Assembly: GCA_002407935.1 (NCBI GenBank)
Contig: DHPU01000002.1
Location: 439-40,751 of the forward strand
Length of the DNA stretch: 40,313 nucleotides
Source of the DNA: Peptococcaceae bacterium UBA5356
Lineage (GTDB): Bacteria > Bacillota > Peptococcia > DRI-13 > DTU073
Reading direction: 5' to 3'
Shown: positions 7,238-14,857 of the stretch, in pieces
How the letters are laid out: each line of letters starts with the position of its first letter
Numbering within the stretch: position 1 is the stretch's first letter
The notes under the pieces: generated by a model
Databases searched by the model: none
Told to the model about the DNA's origin: nothing
Seen by the model: the letters and a program-made list of their open reading frames with translations, nothing else
Translations under genes and position numbers: made by a program

Positions 7238-8719
7238 ATGATTTATTCCAAAAGAACGCATAAACTAAGAATAATATTAATAATGACGGTAACGATGCTA
7301 AGCGTTTTTCTTTTAGCAAAGTCTTCATTTACACAGGGTGCTCAGGTTACCTGTCCTTCGACTACGTTGCGAGTAGCCTTAGGGGTTAATTTAACCTCAG
7401 CGGAACTTGCTGTCTCTGACGGTAGTTATGAATTAGTGGATTATCTGACGCAGAGGGTAATCAGCTCGGATCCGGCTAACGGGAAATGGGTTGTCGCTCC
7501 GGCGGGGAGTTTTAATCTGCAAATTTATAATAATGGTCTGCCCGTTAATGGCTTAGGCAGTTCTTTGGTAATTTTACGTCAGAAAGGGAGCGGGGGGAGA
7601 AATGTTTTTTCCTTTAAAAACAAGCGCTACAGGGGTGAACTTTTGATTGAGAATTTGCAGGGCAAAGTGCAAATGATTAATCTAGTTGATGTGGAACAAT
7701 ATCTTTATGGTGTTGTCGGTGCGGAGATGGGACCGGGTGCTTTGGAAGAGGCTTATAAGGTGCAGGCTATAGTGTCCAGAACTTATGCCCTTTTTTATAA
7801 GCATCATCCGCAATTAAATTATGATGTAGGGATTTCAACACGTTGGCAGGTTTATGGTGGCTATGATACGGAGATTTTAAGCAGTCCATTGGTTAAAAAA
7901 GCTGTCGATGAAACCTGTGGCAAGGTAATTTATTATGATAACGAAATAATTCAGGCCTTTTTCCACAGTAATTCCGGGGGCTATTCGGAAGCCTGTGAAA
8001 ATGTTTGGGTTGACTCTTTACCTTATATACAGCCGATAGCTACTCCGGAGGATGCTCTGGCTATTCAGGCTTTTCAGCAGGAAAGTTGGGCAGGGGAAAC
8101 TTATCAATGGGAAAAAAATTTTACGCGTCAAGAATTAAATAATCAGGTAACCAAGTGGAATAGAGAAAATCCTTCTAATACGATTAATGTGGGGGAAATT
8201 TATGAATTAGCCGCCGGACGTTTGGCTATTGATCCTCAGACGAGGGAATACTTAGCTAAACAGACTCCTTCAGGAAGGATTACGCAGTTGGATTTTAGAG
8301 GAGCGAGAGGGACAAAAAGTTTTTATAAGGATAATATTCGTTCCGTGCTGGGTGTGAAAAGTACACTTTTTGAGATTGTTTGTGATTCTACCGTAAAAAT
8401 ATGGAATGCTTTTGGAACGACGGATCTTTGTAGTTATACACCTGATTTTTATGCGGTAAATGCCGATGGCTATCAAACTAAACTTAACGGAAACAGTGGA
8501 AGTTATTATGTTTTGGAGGCGGATGGAGTGAAGACGGTACCCAAGGTCTTTAGCCAGCTTACGATCAAAGGGAAAGGATATGGACATGGCTTGGGGATGA
8601 GCCAATGGGGAGCCCGCGGCATGGCTCTGCAGGGTGTTAAACATTCGCGGATAATTGAACATTTTTATAATCAAGATAAGTTTGACGGGAGATTAACGAT
8701 TAGTTCTTATCGTCCCTAA
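7238..8719 (+). CDS. spoIID: SpoIID/LytB-domain protein (stage II sporulation SpoIID-like)
   Basis: A 493-residue membrane-anchored protein with an N-terminal hydrophobic helix (about 11-27) and a full SpoIID/LytB domain. SpoIID is a lytic transglycosylase needed for septal peptidoglycan thinning and engulfment during sporulation. Seen motifs are VEQYLYGVVGAEMGP with the putative catalytic Glu E163, QAIVSRTYALFY, FFHSNSGGYSE and the C-terminal GKGYGHGLGMSQWGARGMA. It is longer than B. subtilis SpoIID (about 340 residues), with extra N-terminal beta-rich sequence as in clostridial members at the ruvB-queA locus. Other SpoIID/LytB paralogues (LytB, amidase enhancers) cannot be excluded. A GGGGGAGG site precedes the ATG. 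Confidence 0.85.
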   Translation: MIYSKRTHKLRIILIMTVTMLSVFLLAKSSFTQGAQVTCPSTTLRVALGVNLTSAELAVSDGSYELVDYLTQRVISSDPANGKWVVAPAGSFNLQIYNNGLPVNGLGSSLVILRQKGSGGRNVFSFKNKRYRGELLIENLQGKVQMINLVDVEQYLYGVVGAEMGPGALEEAYKVQAIVSRTYALFYKHHPQLNYDVGISTRWQVYGGYDTEILSSPLVKKAVDETCGKVIYYDNEIIQAFFHSNSGGYSEACENVWVDSLPYIQPIATPEDALAIQAFQQESWAGETYQWEKNFTRQELNNQVTKWNRENPSNTINVGEIYELAAGRLAIDPQTREYLAKQTPSGRITQLDFRGARGTKSFYKDNIRSVLGVKSTLFEIVCDSTVKIWNAFGTTDLCSYTPDFYAVNADGYQTKLNGNSGSYYVLEADGVKTVPKVFSQLTIKGKGYGHGLGMSQWGARGMALQGVKHSRIIEHFYNQDKFDGRLTISSYRP

Positions 8720-8761
8720 GGAAAGCTAAACGTATCAGGGAAAAAAGGAGCATAATTTTTG

Positions 8762-9784
8762 ATGCATATTTCAGAATTTGATTATTTTTTACCGGAAGAG
8801 TTAATTGCTCAGGAACCGCTTTCTAACCGTGATCAATCCCGCCTCTTAGTCTTACACCAAACTTCAGGAGAGCTAGAGCATCGTAAGTTTACCGATCTAC
8901 TTGCTTATCTGCGGGAAGGGGATGTGCTGGTCAGTAATAATACGCGAGTTATTCCGGCTCGACTTTTTGGGAGAAAAGAAGAGACAGGGGCAGTTATTGA
9001 AGTTTTTTTATTGAATCAGTTAGATAAGAAGCATTGGGAGGTCTTGGTTCGTCCGGGAAAAAAGGTAAAATCGGGAACCAAGATAATTTTTGGGGAAGGT
9101 GAACTGGAGGCTGTCGCTATTGAGACTATCCCTTCCGGGGGAAGAATTATGGAGTTCTTTTATGAAGGGATTTTTCAGGAGATCCTTAGTCATTTAGGAC
9201 AGGTACCTCTTCCTCCTTATATCAAAAAAGAGCTTGCCGATCCGGAAAGATACCAAACTGTTTATGCACGTGAACCGGGTTCAGTGGCAGCACCTACGGC
9301 AGGGCTTCATTTTACGCCGCATCTGTTGCAGGCTGTTCAGGATAAAGGGGTAGAATGGGTAGAGTTGCTTCTTCATGTAGGGTTAGGTACCTTTCGACCG
9401 GTTAAGGAAGAGGATATTCTCCAACATAAAATGCACAAGGAGTATTTTGAAATTACGGAAGAGGCCGCAGAAAAGATTAATAAAGCACTTAGAGAAAAAA
9501 GAAGAATTATTGCGGTAGGGACAACTTCCACTAGGGCGCTGGAAAGTGCCTTTTTGAAAGGGGAGGTACAGGCGGGGAAAGGGTGGACGGAAATTTATAT
9601 TTATCCCGGTTATGAATTTAAAGTTATTGCGGGGTTGATTACGAATTTTCATTTACCTAAATCTACGCTTATTATGTTAGTTAGTGCTTTAGCCGGGCGG
9701 GAGAAAATCATGAGAGCCTACGCAGAGGCGGTGCAAGAAAGGTACCGGTTTTTTAGCTTTGGGGACGCTATGTTCATAGTTTAA
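8762..9784 (+). CDS. queA: tRNA preQ1(34) S-adenosylmethionine ribosyltransferase-isomerase QueA
   Basis: Transfers and isomerises the ribosyl group of S-adenosylmethionine onto preQ1 in tRNA, giving epoxyqueuosine, the substrate of QueH. The 340-residue sequence has the family start FDYFLPEELIAQEPL, SNNTRVIPARLFG, VRPGKKVK, the SVAAPTAGLHFT block, VGTTSTRALES and NFHLPKSTLIMLVSA. ATG at 8762 is used; a TTG directly before it at 8759 is equally placed for AAGGAG at 8745-8750. It ends at a terminator, and the usual partner tgt is 1.1 kb further on, after an accessory pocket. Confidence 0.96.
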   Translation: MHISEFDYFLPEELIAQEPLSNRDQSRLLVLHQTSGELEHRKFTDLLAYLREGDVLVSNNTRVIPARLFGRKEETGAVIEVFLLNQLDKKHWEVLVRPGKKVKSGTKIIFGEGELEAVAIETIPSGGRIMEFFYEGIFQEILSHLGQVPLPPYIKKELADPERYQTVYAREPGSVAAPTAGLHFTPHLLQAVQDKGVEWVELLLHVGLGTFRPVKEEDILQHKMHKEYFEITEEAAEKINKALREKRRIIAVGTTSTRALESAFLKGEVQAGKGWTEIYIYPGYEFKVIAGLITNFHLPKSTLIMLVSALAGREKIMRAYAEAVQERYRFFSFGDAMFIV

Positions 9785-9812
9785 CAGATTTTTTCAGAGG
9801 CTAAAGAAGCTC

Positions 9813-9848
9813 GAAAGCCCTTGCCCCGTGCGGTACAGGGGCTTTTTA
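9813..9848 (+). terminator. Intrinsic terminator after queA
   Basis: AAAGCCCTTG (9814-9823) pairs with CAGGGGCTTT (9836-9845), with one G-T pair and a 12-nt loop. A T run at 9843-9847 follows. The minus-strand ORF remnant ends inside the right arm. Confidence 0.8.
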
Positions 9849-10118
9849 TTCGTATTCTGATTTGTACAAGAATCGGTGCTCCAGACCGTTTTTGAACCTG
9901 ATTGACTCGATTTTGCCGTTTTTTATACAAAAGTTTTGGCAGACAGAATTGAGGAAATCCTTGAGTATTTTAGGACCGATTTTCCGTATGAATCGTATAT
10001 AGTCTATTGCTTTTTCTGGGAGAGATACTGGCCTAAAATGAAGTATGGACACCATCATCATGAAAGCATCATCTTTAAGGCCATCTCTTTTAGGCAACTG
10101 ATAAACAAAAACCCATTC
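9846..10118 (-). pseudogene. Decayed ORF, possibly a recombinase C-terminal remnant
   Basis: An open minus-strand frame of about 90 codons, bounded upstream by a stop near 10119-10121. The only available start is a TTG at 10097, and no ribosome-binding site is seen. Its end, KIESIRFKNGLEHRFLYK, resembles in style the C-terminal strand-rich tails of large serine recombinases. No catalytic part is present, so if this is right it is a fragment. The plus-strand frame over the same bases (9936-10127) also lacks a ribosome-binding site. I rate neither as a working gene. The region 9849-10229 otherwise holds only a hairpin and the leader of the next gene. Confidence 0.3.
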
Positions 10119-10120
10119 TT

Positions 10121-10150
10121 AAAATAAGGGCAGGCTACAGCCCTTATTTT
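10121..10150 (+). terminator. Perfect 11-bp hairpin in the accessory pocket
   Basis: AAAATAAGGGC (10121-10131) pairs exactly with GCCCTTATTTT (10140-10150) over an 8-nt loop. With A and T runs at both feet it could terminate transcription in either direction, insulating the DUF4160/DUF2442 pair from queA. Confidence 0.65.
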
Positions 10151-10229
10151 TGTTCCTACGCGATTGAATTTCCTTATTTAATAGGGTAGAATAATTATAG
10201 AATCAAATGATTGATTGGAGGAAACGCTA

Positions 10230-10496
10230 ATGTCGGTACTGTCTACGTTCTTTGGTATTATTGTCAGAATGTATAAGGAAAATAGCGGTAGGCATAAAAA
10301 GTCCCATATCCACGCAGAGTATTCAGGAGATGAAATAGTAATATCGTTGGACGGCGAAATCCTCGAGGGCTCGATTCCTGCTAATAAACTGAAACTACTC
10401 GAAGCCTGGATGGTGATTCACTATGATGACCTTGAAGCAAATTGGAAATTGCTTTCCAACGGAGAGCAGTTCTTTAGAATTGACCCGCTGAGATAA
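10230..10496 (+). CDS. DUF4160 family protein (toxin-antitoxin-like pair, first gene)
   Basis: An 88-residue protein recognised as DUF4160 by the FFGIIVRMYKE start, the HIHAEYSGDEIVISLDGEILEG core with a His-x-His pair, and the LEAWMVIHYDDLEANW helix. DUF4160 genes often sit next to DUF2442 genes in small mobile operons thought to behave like toxin-antitoxin modules; no activity is established to my knowledge. The ATG at 10230 follows GGAGG at 10217-10221 by 8 nt. The partner gene starts 13 nt downstream. Its place between queA and tgt suggests insertion. Confidence 0.85.
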   Translation: MSVLSTFFGIIVRMYKENSGRHKKSHIHAEYSGDEIVISLDGEILEGSIPANKLKLLEAWMVIHYDDLEANWKLLSNGEQFFRIDPLR

Positions 10497-10509
10497 AGGA
10501 GGTATTGCC

Positions 10510-10758
10510 ATGTTACAACCCAGAATTTTAAAAGTGGAGCCTATGGAGGCATACAAGCTCAAGCTTAATTATGAAACTGGAGAGGTTAGGATATTTGATG
10601 TCTCGCCGTATATTGAAGGAGACTGGTATGGAGAGTTGAGGAATAAAGACTACTTCCGAACGGTGAGGGTTATTTCCGGCGGTTCAGGTATTGAGTGGAG
10701 TAACGGACAGGACATAGCACCTCATGAGCTCTATGAAATGAGTTCCTTAATGCAGTGA
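10510..10758 (+). CDS. DUF2442 family protein (partner of the DUF4160 gene)
   Basis: An 82-residue protein of the DUF2442 family. Visible are the N-terminal PRILKVEPMEAYKLKLNYETGEVRIFDV strand pattern, the Y-x-G-x-W stretch and the closing GIEWSNGQDIAPHELYEMS, which is typical. An AAAGGAGG site lies just before the ATG. Together with DUF4160 it forms a compact two-gene unit of the toxin-antitoxin-like kind. Which partner would be the antitoxin cannot be told from the sequence. Confidence 0.85.
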   Translation: MLQPRILKVEPMEAYKLKLNYETGEVRIFDVSPYIEGDWYGELRNKDYFRTVRVISGGSGIEWSNGQDIAPHELYEMSSLMQ

Positions 10759-10800
10759 TGGAGGCGACCACAAGTCACGAGTAAGAGGCTGTTTAAGAAG

Positions 10801-10833
10801 AACCAGCGGTTGATAAAGGCCGTTGGTTTTGTT
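10801..10833 (+). terminator. Terminator-like hairpin between the DUF2442 gene and tgt
   Basis: AACCAGCGG (10801-10809) pairs with CCGTTGGTT (10820-10828), with one G-T pair and a 10-nt loop, followed by TTGTT after the stem's own T residues. It likely ends the DUF4160/DUF2442 transcript. It overlaps the next promoter. Confidence 0.65.
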
Positions 10834-10838
10834 ATAAT
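10810..10838 (+). promoter_or_regulatory. SigA-type promoter for tgt
   Basis: TTGATA (10810-10815), a 17-nt spacer and TATAAT (10833-10838). The -35 box lies in the loop of the terminator-like hairpin. The transcript would start near 10845. Confidence 0.75.
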
Positions 10839-10864
10839 ATATTACTTGTAGTAATGTTAAAAAG

Positions 10865-10898
10865 GCATCCATCCTGCTTCCCGTGAGCATGGGGATGC
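10865..10898 (+). repeat. Leader hairpin upstream of tgt
   Basis: GCATCC (10865-10870) pairs with GGATGC (10893-10898). An inner CCC/GGG pairing is possible in the loop. It lies in the 5' leader of tgt between promoter and ribosome-binding site. It does not resemble a preQ1 riboswitch. Confidence 0.4.
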
Positions 10899-10926
10899 GA
10901 TGTTAGTTATTTAAGGAGGTAAAATT

Positions 10927-12051
10927 TTGGCTGCTGTTACATATGAATTAATAAAAGAAAGTAAGGAATCAATGGCTCGCTTGGGTAAGCTGCATACTCC
11001 CCATGGGGTAATTGATACCCCGATTTTTATGCCTGTCGGAACACAGGCCACTGTCAAAACGATGTCACCGGAGGAACTTGAGGAGATAGGGGCAGGAATT
11101 ATTCTGAGTAATACATATCATCTTTATCTGAGACCCGGATATGAATTAGTTCAACAGGCGGGTGGACTGCATAAGTTTATGAATTGGTCTGGTGCCACCC
11201 TTACCGATAGTGGGGGTTTCCAGGTTTTTAGCCTAGGGGATTTACGTAAAATTCGTGAAGAAGGGGTCGAATTCAGGTCACATCTTGATGGCTCAAAACA
11301 TCTTTTCACACCGGAAAAAGTAATGGAGATTGAAATGGCTTTGGGTGCAGATATTGCCATGACTTTTGATGAGTGTGTCTCCTATCCAATGGATTATGAA
11401 TATACGAAGTTAGCGATGGAAAGAACAACACGCTGGGCGGAACGTTGTCTGAACGCACACCACAGAGAGGAGCAGGCGCTTTTTGGCATAGTGCAGGGCG
11501 GGATGTATCCGGACTTACGAGCCATTAGTGCGCGGGATTTAATCTCTATGGATTTTCCGGGGTACGGAATCGGAGGTTTGAGTGTGGGTGAATCGAAGTC
11601 TCTTTCTTATGAAATTTTAGATGCCACTATACCTCTTATGCCTAGGGATAAACCACGGTATCTGATGGGGGTAGGTTCTCCTGATTTTTTAATTGAAGGG
11701 GTAATTAGAGGAATAGATATGTTTGATTGTGTTTTACCGACCAGGATAGCTAGAAATGGGACTGTATTTACTAGTGAGGGCAGATTGACGATCAAAAATG
11801 CAGTTTTTAAAGCTGATTTTACACCTTTAGACCATCATTGTGATTGTTATACTTGTCGTAATTTCAGTAGGGCTTATCTGCGGCATCTGTTTAATACGGG
11901 GGAAATATTGGGACTTCGTTTAACCAGCTATCATAATTTATATTTCTTACTTAACTTGATGAAACAAATTAGGGAAGCCATTGCGGCAGACAGTTTATTG
12001 ACTTTTCGTCGGGAATTTTTGAGCCGTTATGAGGGAAAAGAAGTAAAATAG
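10927..12051 (+). CDS. tgt: Queuine tRNA-ribosyltransferase (bacterial TGT)
   Basis: Exchanges guanine-34 for preQ1 in tRNAs with GUN anticodons, the step before QueA. The 374-residue sequence contains TDSGGFQVFSL (catalytic Asp near D94), FGIVQGGMYPDLR, and RGIDMFDCVLPTRIARNG with the nucleophilic Asp near D264. The zinc site starts with CDCYTC (C305, C307, C310). Start is TTG with AAGGAGGT at 10913-10920. Followed by yajC, secD and secF as in most Firmicutes. Confidence 0.97.
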   Translation: MAAVTYELIKESKESMARLGKLHTPHGVIDTPIFMPVGTQATVKTMSPEELEEIGAGIILSNTYHLYLRPGYELVQQAGGLHKFMNWSGATLTDSGGFQVFSLGDLRKIREEGVEFRSHLDGSKHLFTPEKVMEIEMALGADIAMTFDECVSYPMDYEYTKLAMERTTRWAERCLNAHHREEQALFGIVQGGMYPDLRAISARDLISMDFPGYGIGGLSVGESKSLSYEILDATIPLMPRDKPRYLMGVGSPDFLIEGVIRGIDMFDCVLPTRIARNGTVFTSEGRLTIKNAVFKADFTPLDHHCDCYTCRNFSRAYLRHLFNTGEILGLRLTSYHNLYFLLNLMKQIREAIAADSLLTFRREFLSRYEGKEVK

Positions 12052-12135
12052 GGGTTGTATCTAGACAGGGAAAAGGGTAATATTTAGTTAATATGTTAAA
12101 CAAGATTAATATTTTTTGAATAGGAGGGAATTATT

Positions 12136-12426
12136 TTGCAGGGTTTAGGCGGTACTTTATTATTAATTTTGCTTTTTCTTTTTATGTATTTTATGGTGAT
12201 TAGGCCACAACAGAAGCAAGGAAAACTGCGTCAGGTAATGTTAGACAACTTAAAAACCGGGGATAAGATTGTGACAATTGGGGGGATCTACGGGAAAATT
12301 ATTGCTTTGGATGAGAAGACGATGAAGTTGGAAGTTGCCCCTGATTTTAGTCTCAAAATGCAACGCGCAGCGGTTGGCTTTATTGAAGATGAAGAAAAAA
12401 AGGAGAGCGCAGAAGAAAAAAAATAG
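12136..12426 (+). CDS. yajC: Preprotein translocase subunit YajC
   Basis: A 96-residue YajC with one N-terminal membrane helix (about 4-22), the MVIRPQQKQ hinge, and the cytosolic LKTGDKIVTIGGIYGKI beta domain. It ends with a charged Glu/Lys tail. It associates with SecDF to support Sec export. The start is TTG with AGGAGGG at 12122-12128. The 84 bases between tgt and yajC show no convincing terminator, so read-through from tgt is likely. Confidence 0.92.
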   Translation: MQGLGGTLLLILLFLFMYFMVIRPQQKQGKLRQVMLDNLKTGDKIVTIGGIYGKIIALDEKTMKLEVAPDFSLKMQRAAVGFIEDEEKKESAEEKK

Positions 12427-12501
12427 GCAAAAGACATCACAGGTAATTATTGTAAAAGAGATGATGCGTGATAGTTGGGAGGCTCCGTGTGTAGAGAAAA
12501 G

Positions 12502-12535
12502 AGTCGTTAATCGTTGTGTGGTTAATGGCTTTTTT
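12502..12535 (+). terminator. Intrinsic terminator after yajC
   Basis: AGTCGTTAATC (12502-12512) pairs with GGTTAATGGCT (12520-12530), with three G-T pairs and a 7-nt loop, then a run of six T. This separates tgt-yajC from secD-secF. Confidence 0.7.
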
Positions 12536-12557
12536 AATAAAAGAGAAGCGGCTTTAG

Positions 12558-12586
12558 TTGACAAGCGATAAACATGATAATATAAT
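12558..12586 (+). promoter_or_regulatory. Perfect-consensus SigA promoter for secDF
   Basis: TTGACA (12558-12563), 17-nt spacer, TATAAT (12581-12586): both boxes match consensus exactly at optimal spacing. The transcript would start near 12593, about 40 nt before secD. Confidence 0.9.
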
Positions 12587-12634
12587 TATGCAGTATGATA
12601 TTATTATTTGAAATATAAGGAGGAGAGGCCGAAG

Positions 12635-13867
12635 ATGAGATGGGAGAAGGTGTTTTCTCTAATCATTATTGTGGGTCTGATTATAGGAGGAGCTTTTTTT
12701 GCAGCTAATCCTGTTCGGGAAAATTTAAAATTAGGACTAGATCTTAAGGGTGGTGTTCAGGTTAGGTTACAGGCTCAGGGCGCTGTTACGGATAGGGATA
12801 TTGACCAGATTATCCAAATTATGCGCACTCGTGTTGATTCATTGGGCGTTACTGAACCGACGATTCAGAAGGAAGGGAAGAATCGTGTACTAATCGAAAT
12901 TCCTGGTGTAGAGGATGCGGAAGGCGCGATTAAGCTTATCGGTAAAATGGCTTTGCTAGAGTTTAAAACAATGGATGGAGAAGTTGTTTTGACGGGGAAG
13001 GATTTGGAGAATGCGCAAGAATCCAAAGATCCAAGTACAGGAAAGGTTTATGTGAGCTTGAAGTTTAAGTCTGAAGGAACCCAAAAATTTGCGGAGGCAA
13101 CGACTAAGCTGGTCAATGATTATCCTGAAGTAAATGGAGTAAAAGACCAAAACAGGCACATTGCTATTTTCTTAGATAATCAAATGTTACAGATGCCCTA
13201 TGTAAGTGAAGCTATTCCCAGTGGGGAGGCTCAGATTGATGGTTATGAATCTTTGGAAGATGCACGTAATATTGCGTTATTACTGCGTTCCGGAGCGTTA
13301 CCTGTGCCGGTAGAAATTATTGAGAATAGAACAGTTGGGCCGACACTGGGTGCTGATTCTATTCAAAAAAGTTTGTTAGCGGCTCTATGGGGAATTGGGG
13401 TAATTATGCTTTTTATGTTAATTGCGTATCGTGTTCCTGGAATAATTGCTGATTTATCCCTCGTTGTCTATTCTTTACTTTTATTAGGTATTCTCATAGC
13501 GATTAATGCTACCTTAACTTTGCCTGGTATTGCTGGTTTTCTTCTTTCCGTCGGGATGTGTGTAGATGCCAACATTCTTATTTATGAAAGATTGAAGGAA
13601 GAACTGCGTAACGGAAAGAGCTTGCGGGCAGCGATAGATGCCGGTTTCGCACGTGCTTTTTGGACTATTTTTGACTCTAATGTAACTACATTACTTGCTG
13701 CTGCTGTCTTATTCTATTTGGGTAGTGGGAGTATCAAGGGCTTTGCGGTTACGTTAAGCATAGGGATTTTGTGTAGTATGTTTACGGCAATTACTTTTAC
13801 CAGATATGTACTGAAAATGACAGCTGATTCTGGTTTAGCGAAAAGTACTAAATTATACGGGGCATAA
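12635..13867 (+). CDS. secD: Protein translocase subunit SecD
   Basis: A 410-residue SecD, the proton-driven Sec accessory that pulls exported proteins from the outer face of the membrane. Visible are the first membrane helix (about 6-25), LKLGLDLKGGVQVRLQ, and the extracellular P1 domain including TRVDSLGVTEPTIQ. The five-helix RND core carries GPTLGADSIQKSLLA and GFLLSVGMCVDANILIYERLKEE. ATG at 12635 is preferred over TTG at 12608 because AAGGAGGAG lies between them. SecD and SecF are separate genes here, unlike the B. subtilis SecDF fusion. Confidence 0.96.
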   Translation: MRWEKVFSLIIIVGLIIGGAFFAANPVRENLKLGLDLKGGVQVRLQAQGAVTDRDIDQIIQIMRTRVDSLGVTEPTIQKEGKNRVLIEIPGVEDAEGAIKLIGKMALLEFKTMDGEVVLTGKDLENAQESKDPSTGKVYVSLKFKSEGTQKFAEATTKLVNDYPEVNGVKDQNRHIAIFLDNQMLQMPYVSEAIPSGEAQIDGYESLEDARNIALLLRSGALPVPVEIIENRTVGPTLGADSIQKSLLAALWGIGVIMLFMLIAYRVPGIIADLSLVVYSLLLLGILIAINATLTLPGIAGFLLSVGMCVDANILIYERLKEELRNGKSLRAAIDAGFARAFWTIFDSNVTTLLAAAVLFYLGSGSIKGFAVTLSIGILCSMFTAITFTRYVLKMTADSGLAKSTKLYGA

Positions 13868-13881
13868 GGAGGAAAAATACG

Positions 13882-14751
13882 ATGGATTTTGTTGGTAAGA
13901 GAAAAATATGGTATGCCCTGTCATTAATCGTGCTTTTAGTAAGCATAACTTCTCTTTTTGTACAGGGATTAAATTTTGGGATTGATTTTAAAGGCGGTAC
14001 ATTATTTGAACTGCATTTCGAAGAAACGGGCATTACAGATGCCCAAGTTCGTTCGGCTCTTGAGGAGATTGGCTTAGAAAAGAGTGAGATTCAAGCTTCC
14101 TCCGACAGTATCATCATTAAAACCGTAGAATTAGATCCGGAGAAACAGGGAAAGGTTCTGAAAACAATTGAAGATAAAGCAGGAAAGTTCGAAGTTCTAC
14201 GGAGTGAACAAGTGGGGCCAATTATTGGGAAAGAGTTGAGAACGGCGGGGATTTTAGCCTTAGTTATTGCGGGCGTTTTACAAATTATCTATATTACAAT
14301 TCGTTTTGAACTTAGGTTTGGCATCGCCGCTATTTTGGCGTTGTTACATGATGCTATTATTACACTGGGCTTTTTCTCCTTGATGCAGTATGAAGTGGAT
14401 GTGACTTTTATTGCGGCGATTTTAACGATTATCGGGTATTCAATTAATGATACAATCGTGATTTTTGACCGGATTAGGGAAAATTTGAAAAACAGACGGA
14501 AAGAGGAATTGGCCGATATTGTTAATAAGAGTATTAAAATGAGTTTAGTGCGTTCGATTAATACGTCTTTGGCTGTTCTTTTTGTGTTGGCTGCCCTTTT
14601 GGTACTGGGCGGAGACACCACGAGATATTTTTCCTTGGCTATGTTGGTGGGGGTAATTGCCGGTGCTTATTCTTCGATTTTTATCGCCAGTCCTTTGTGG
14701 TTTGATTTCAGACCTGATAAACATGGCAGGGCTAAGGCACTTAAGGTGTAG
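13882..14751 (+). CDS. secF: Protein translocase subunit SecF
   Basis: A 289-residue SecF partner of SecD. It has an N-terminal helix, the LNFGIDFKGGTLFEL motif, a short periplasm-side domain, and RND helices with GPIIGKELRTAGILAL, TIIGYSINDTIVIFDRIREN and MSLVRSINTSLAVLF. It starts 14 nt after secD with TAAGGAGG and ends just before a strong terminator. Confidence 0.96.
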   Translation: MDFVGKRKIWYALSLIVLLVSITSLFVQGLNFGIDFKGGTLFELHFEETGITDAQVRSALEEIGLEKSEIQASSDSIIIKTVELDPEKQGKVLKTIEDKAGKFEVLRSEQVGPIIGKELRTAGILALVIAGVLQIIYITIRFELRFGIAAILALLHDAIITLGFFSLMQYEVDVTFIAAILTIIGYSINDTIVIFDRIRENLKNRRKEELADIVNKSIKMSLVRSINTSLAVLFVLAALLVLGGDTTRYFSLAMLVGVIAGAYSSIFIASPLWFDFRPDKHGRAKALKV

Positions 14752-14782
14752 GTTATTCTTTTTTAAATTAAGCAGTAATTTA

Positions 14783-14824
14783 AAATCCTTTTATCATGTA
14801 TAATTGATAAAAGGATTTCTTTTT
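14783..14824 (+). terminator. Strong intrinsic terminator after secF
   Basis: A perfect 14-bp stem, AAATCCTTTTATCA (14783-14796) with TGATAAAAGGATTT (14805-14818), has an 8-nt loop and is followed by CTTTTT. Confidence 0.9.
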
Positions 14825-14827
14825 AGA

Positions 14828-14836
14828 TGATATAAT
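14828..14836 (+). promoter_or_regulatory. Extended -10 promoter for the recJ fusion gene
   Basis: TGATATAAT reads as TG-N-TATAAT, an extended -10 element with perfect core (14831-14836). No good -35 is seen at 17 nt. It lies just after the secF terminator and 22 nt before the ATG, so the leader is very short. Confidence 0.55.
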
Positions 14837-14857
14837 TGTAATGGGAGAGAGATATTA

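Noticed and set aside
9936..10127. 63-codon plus-strand ORF in the accessory pocket
   Set aside because: It starts with TTG without a ribosome-binding site, its composition is odd, and it lies opposite a minus-strand frame that looks slightly more protein-like.
10860..10926. tgt leader considered as a preQ1 riboswitch
   Set aside because: There is a hairpin, but no preQ1-I type loop and A-rich tail; the pairing is just six base pairs.
12052..12135. AT-rich inverted repeat between tgt and yajC considered as a terminator
   Set aside because: Only short AATATT arms at long distance can pair; not enough to call a hairpin.
12335..12571. 78-codon ORF overlapping the end of yajC, considered as a six-cysteine (SCIFF-type) peptide gene because such genes can occur near yajC-secD
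   Set aside because: It has too few Cys residues, lacks the SCIFF pattern, overlaps yajC, and its end runs through the yajC terminator and the -35 box of the secD promoter.
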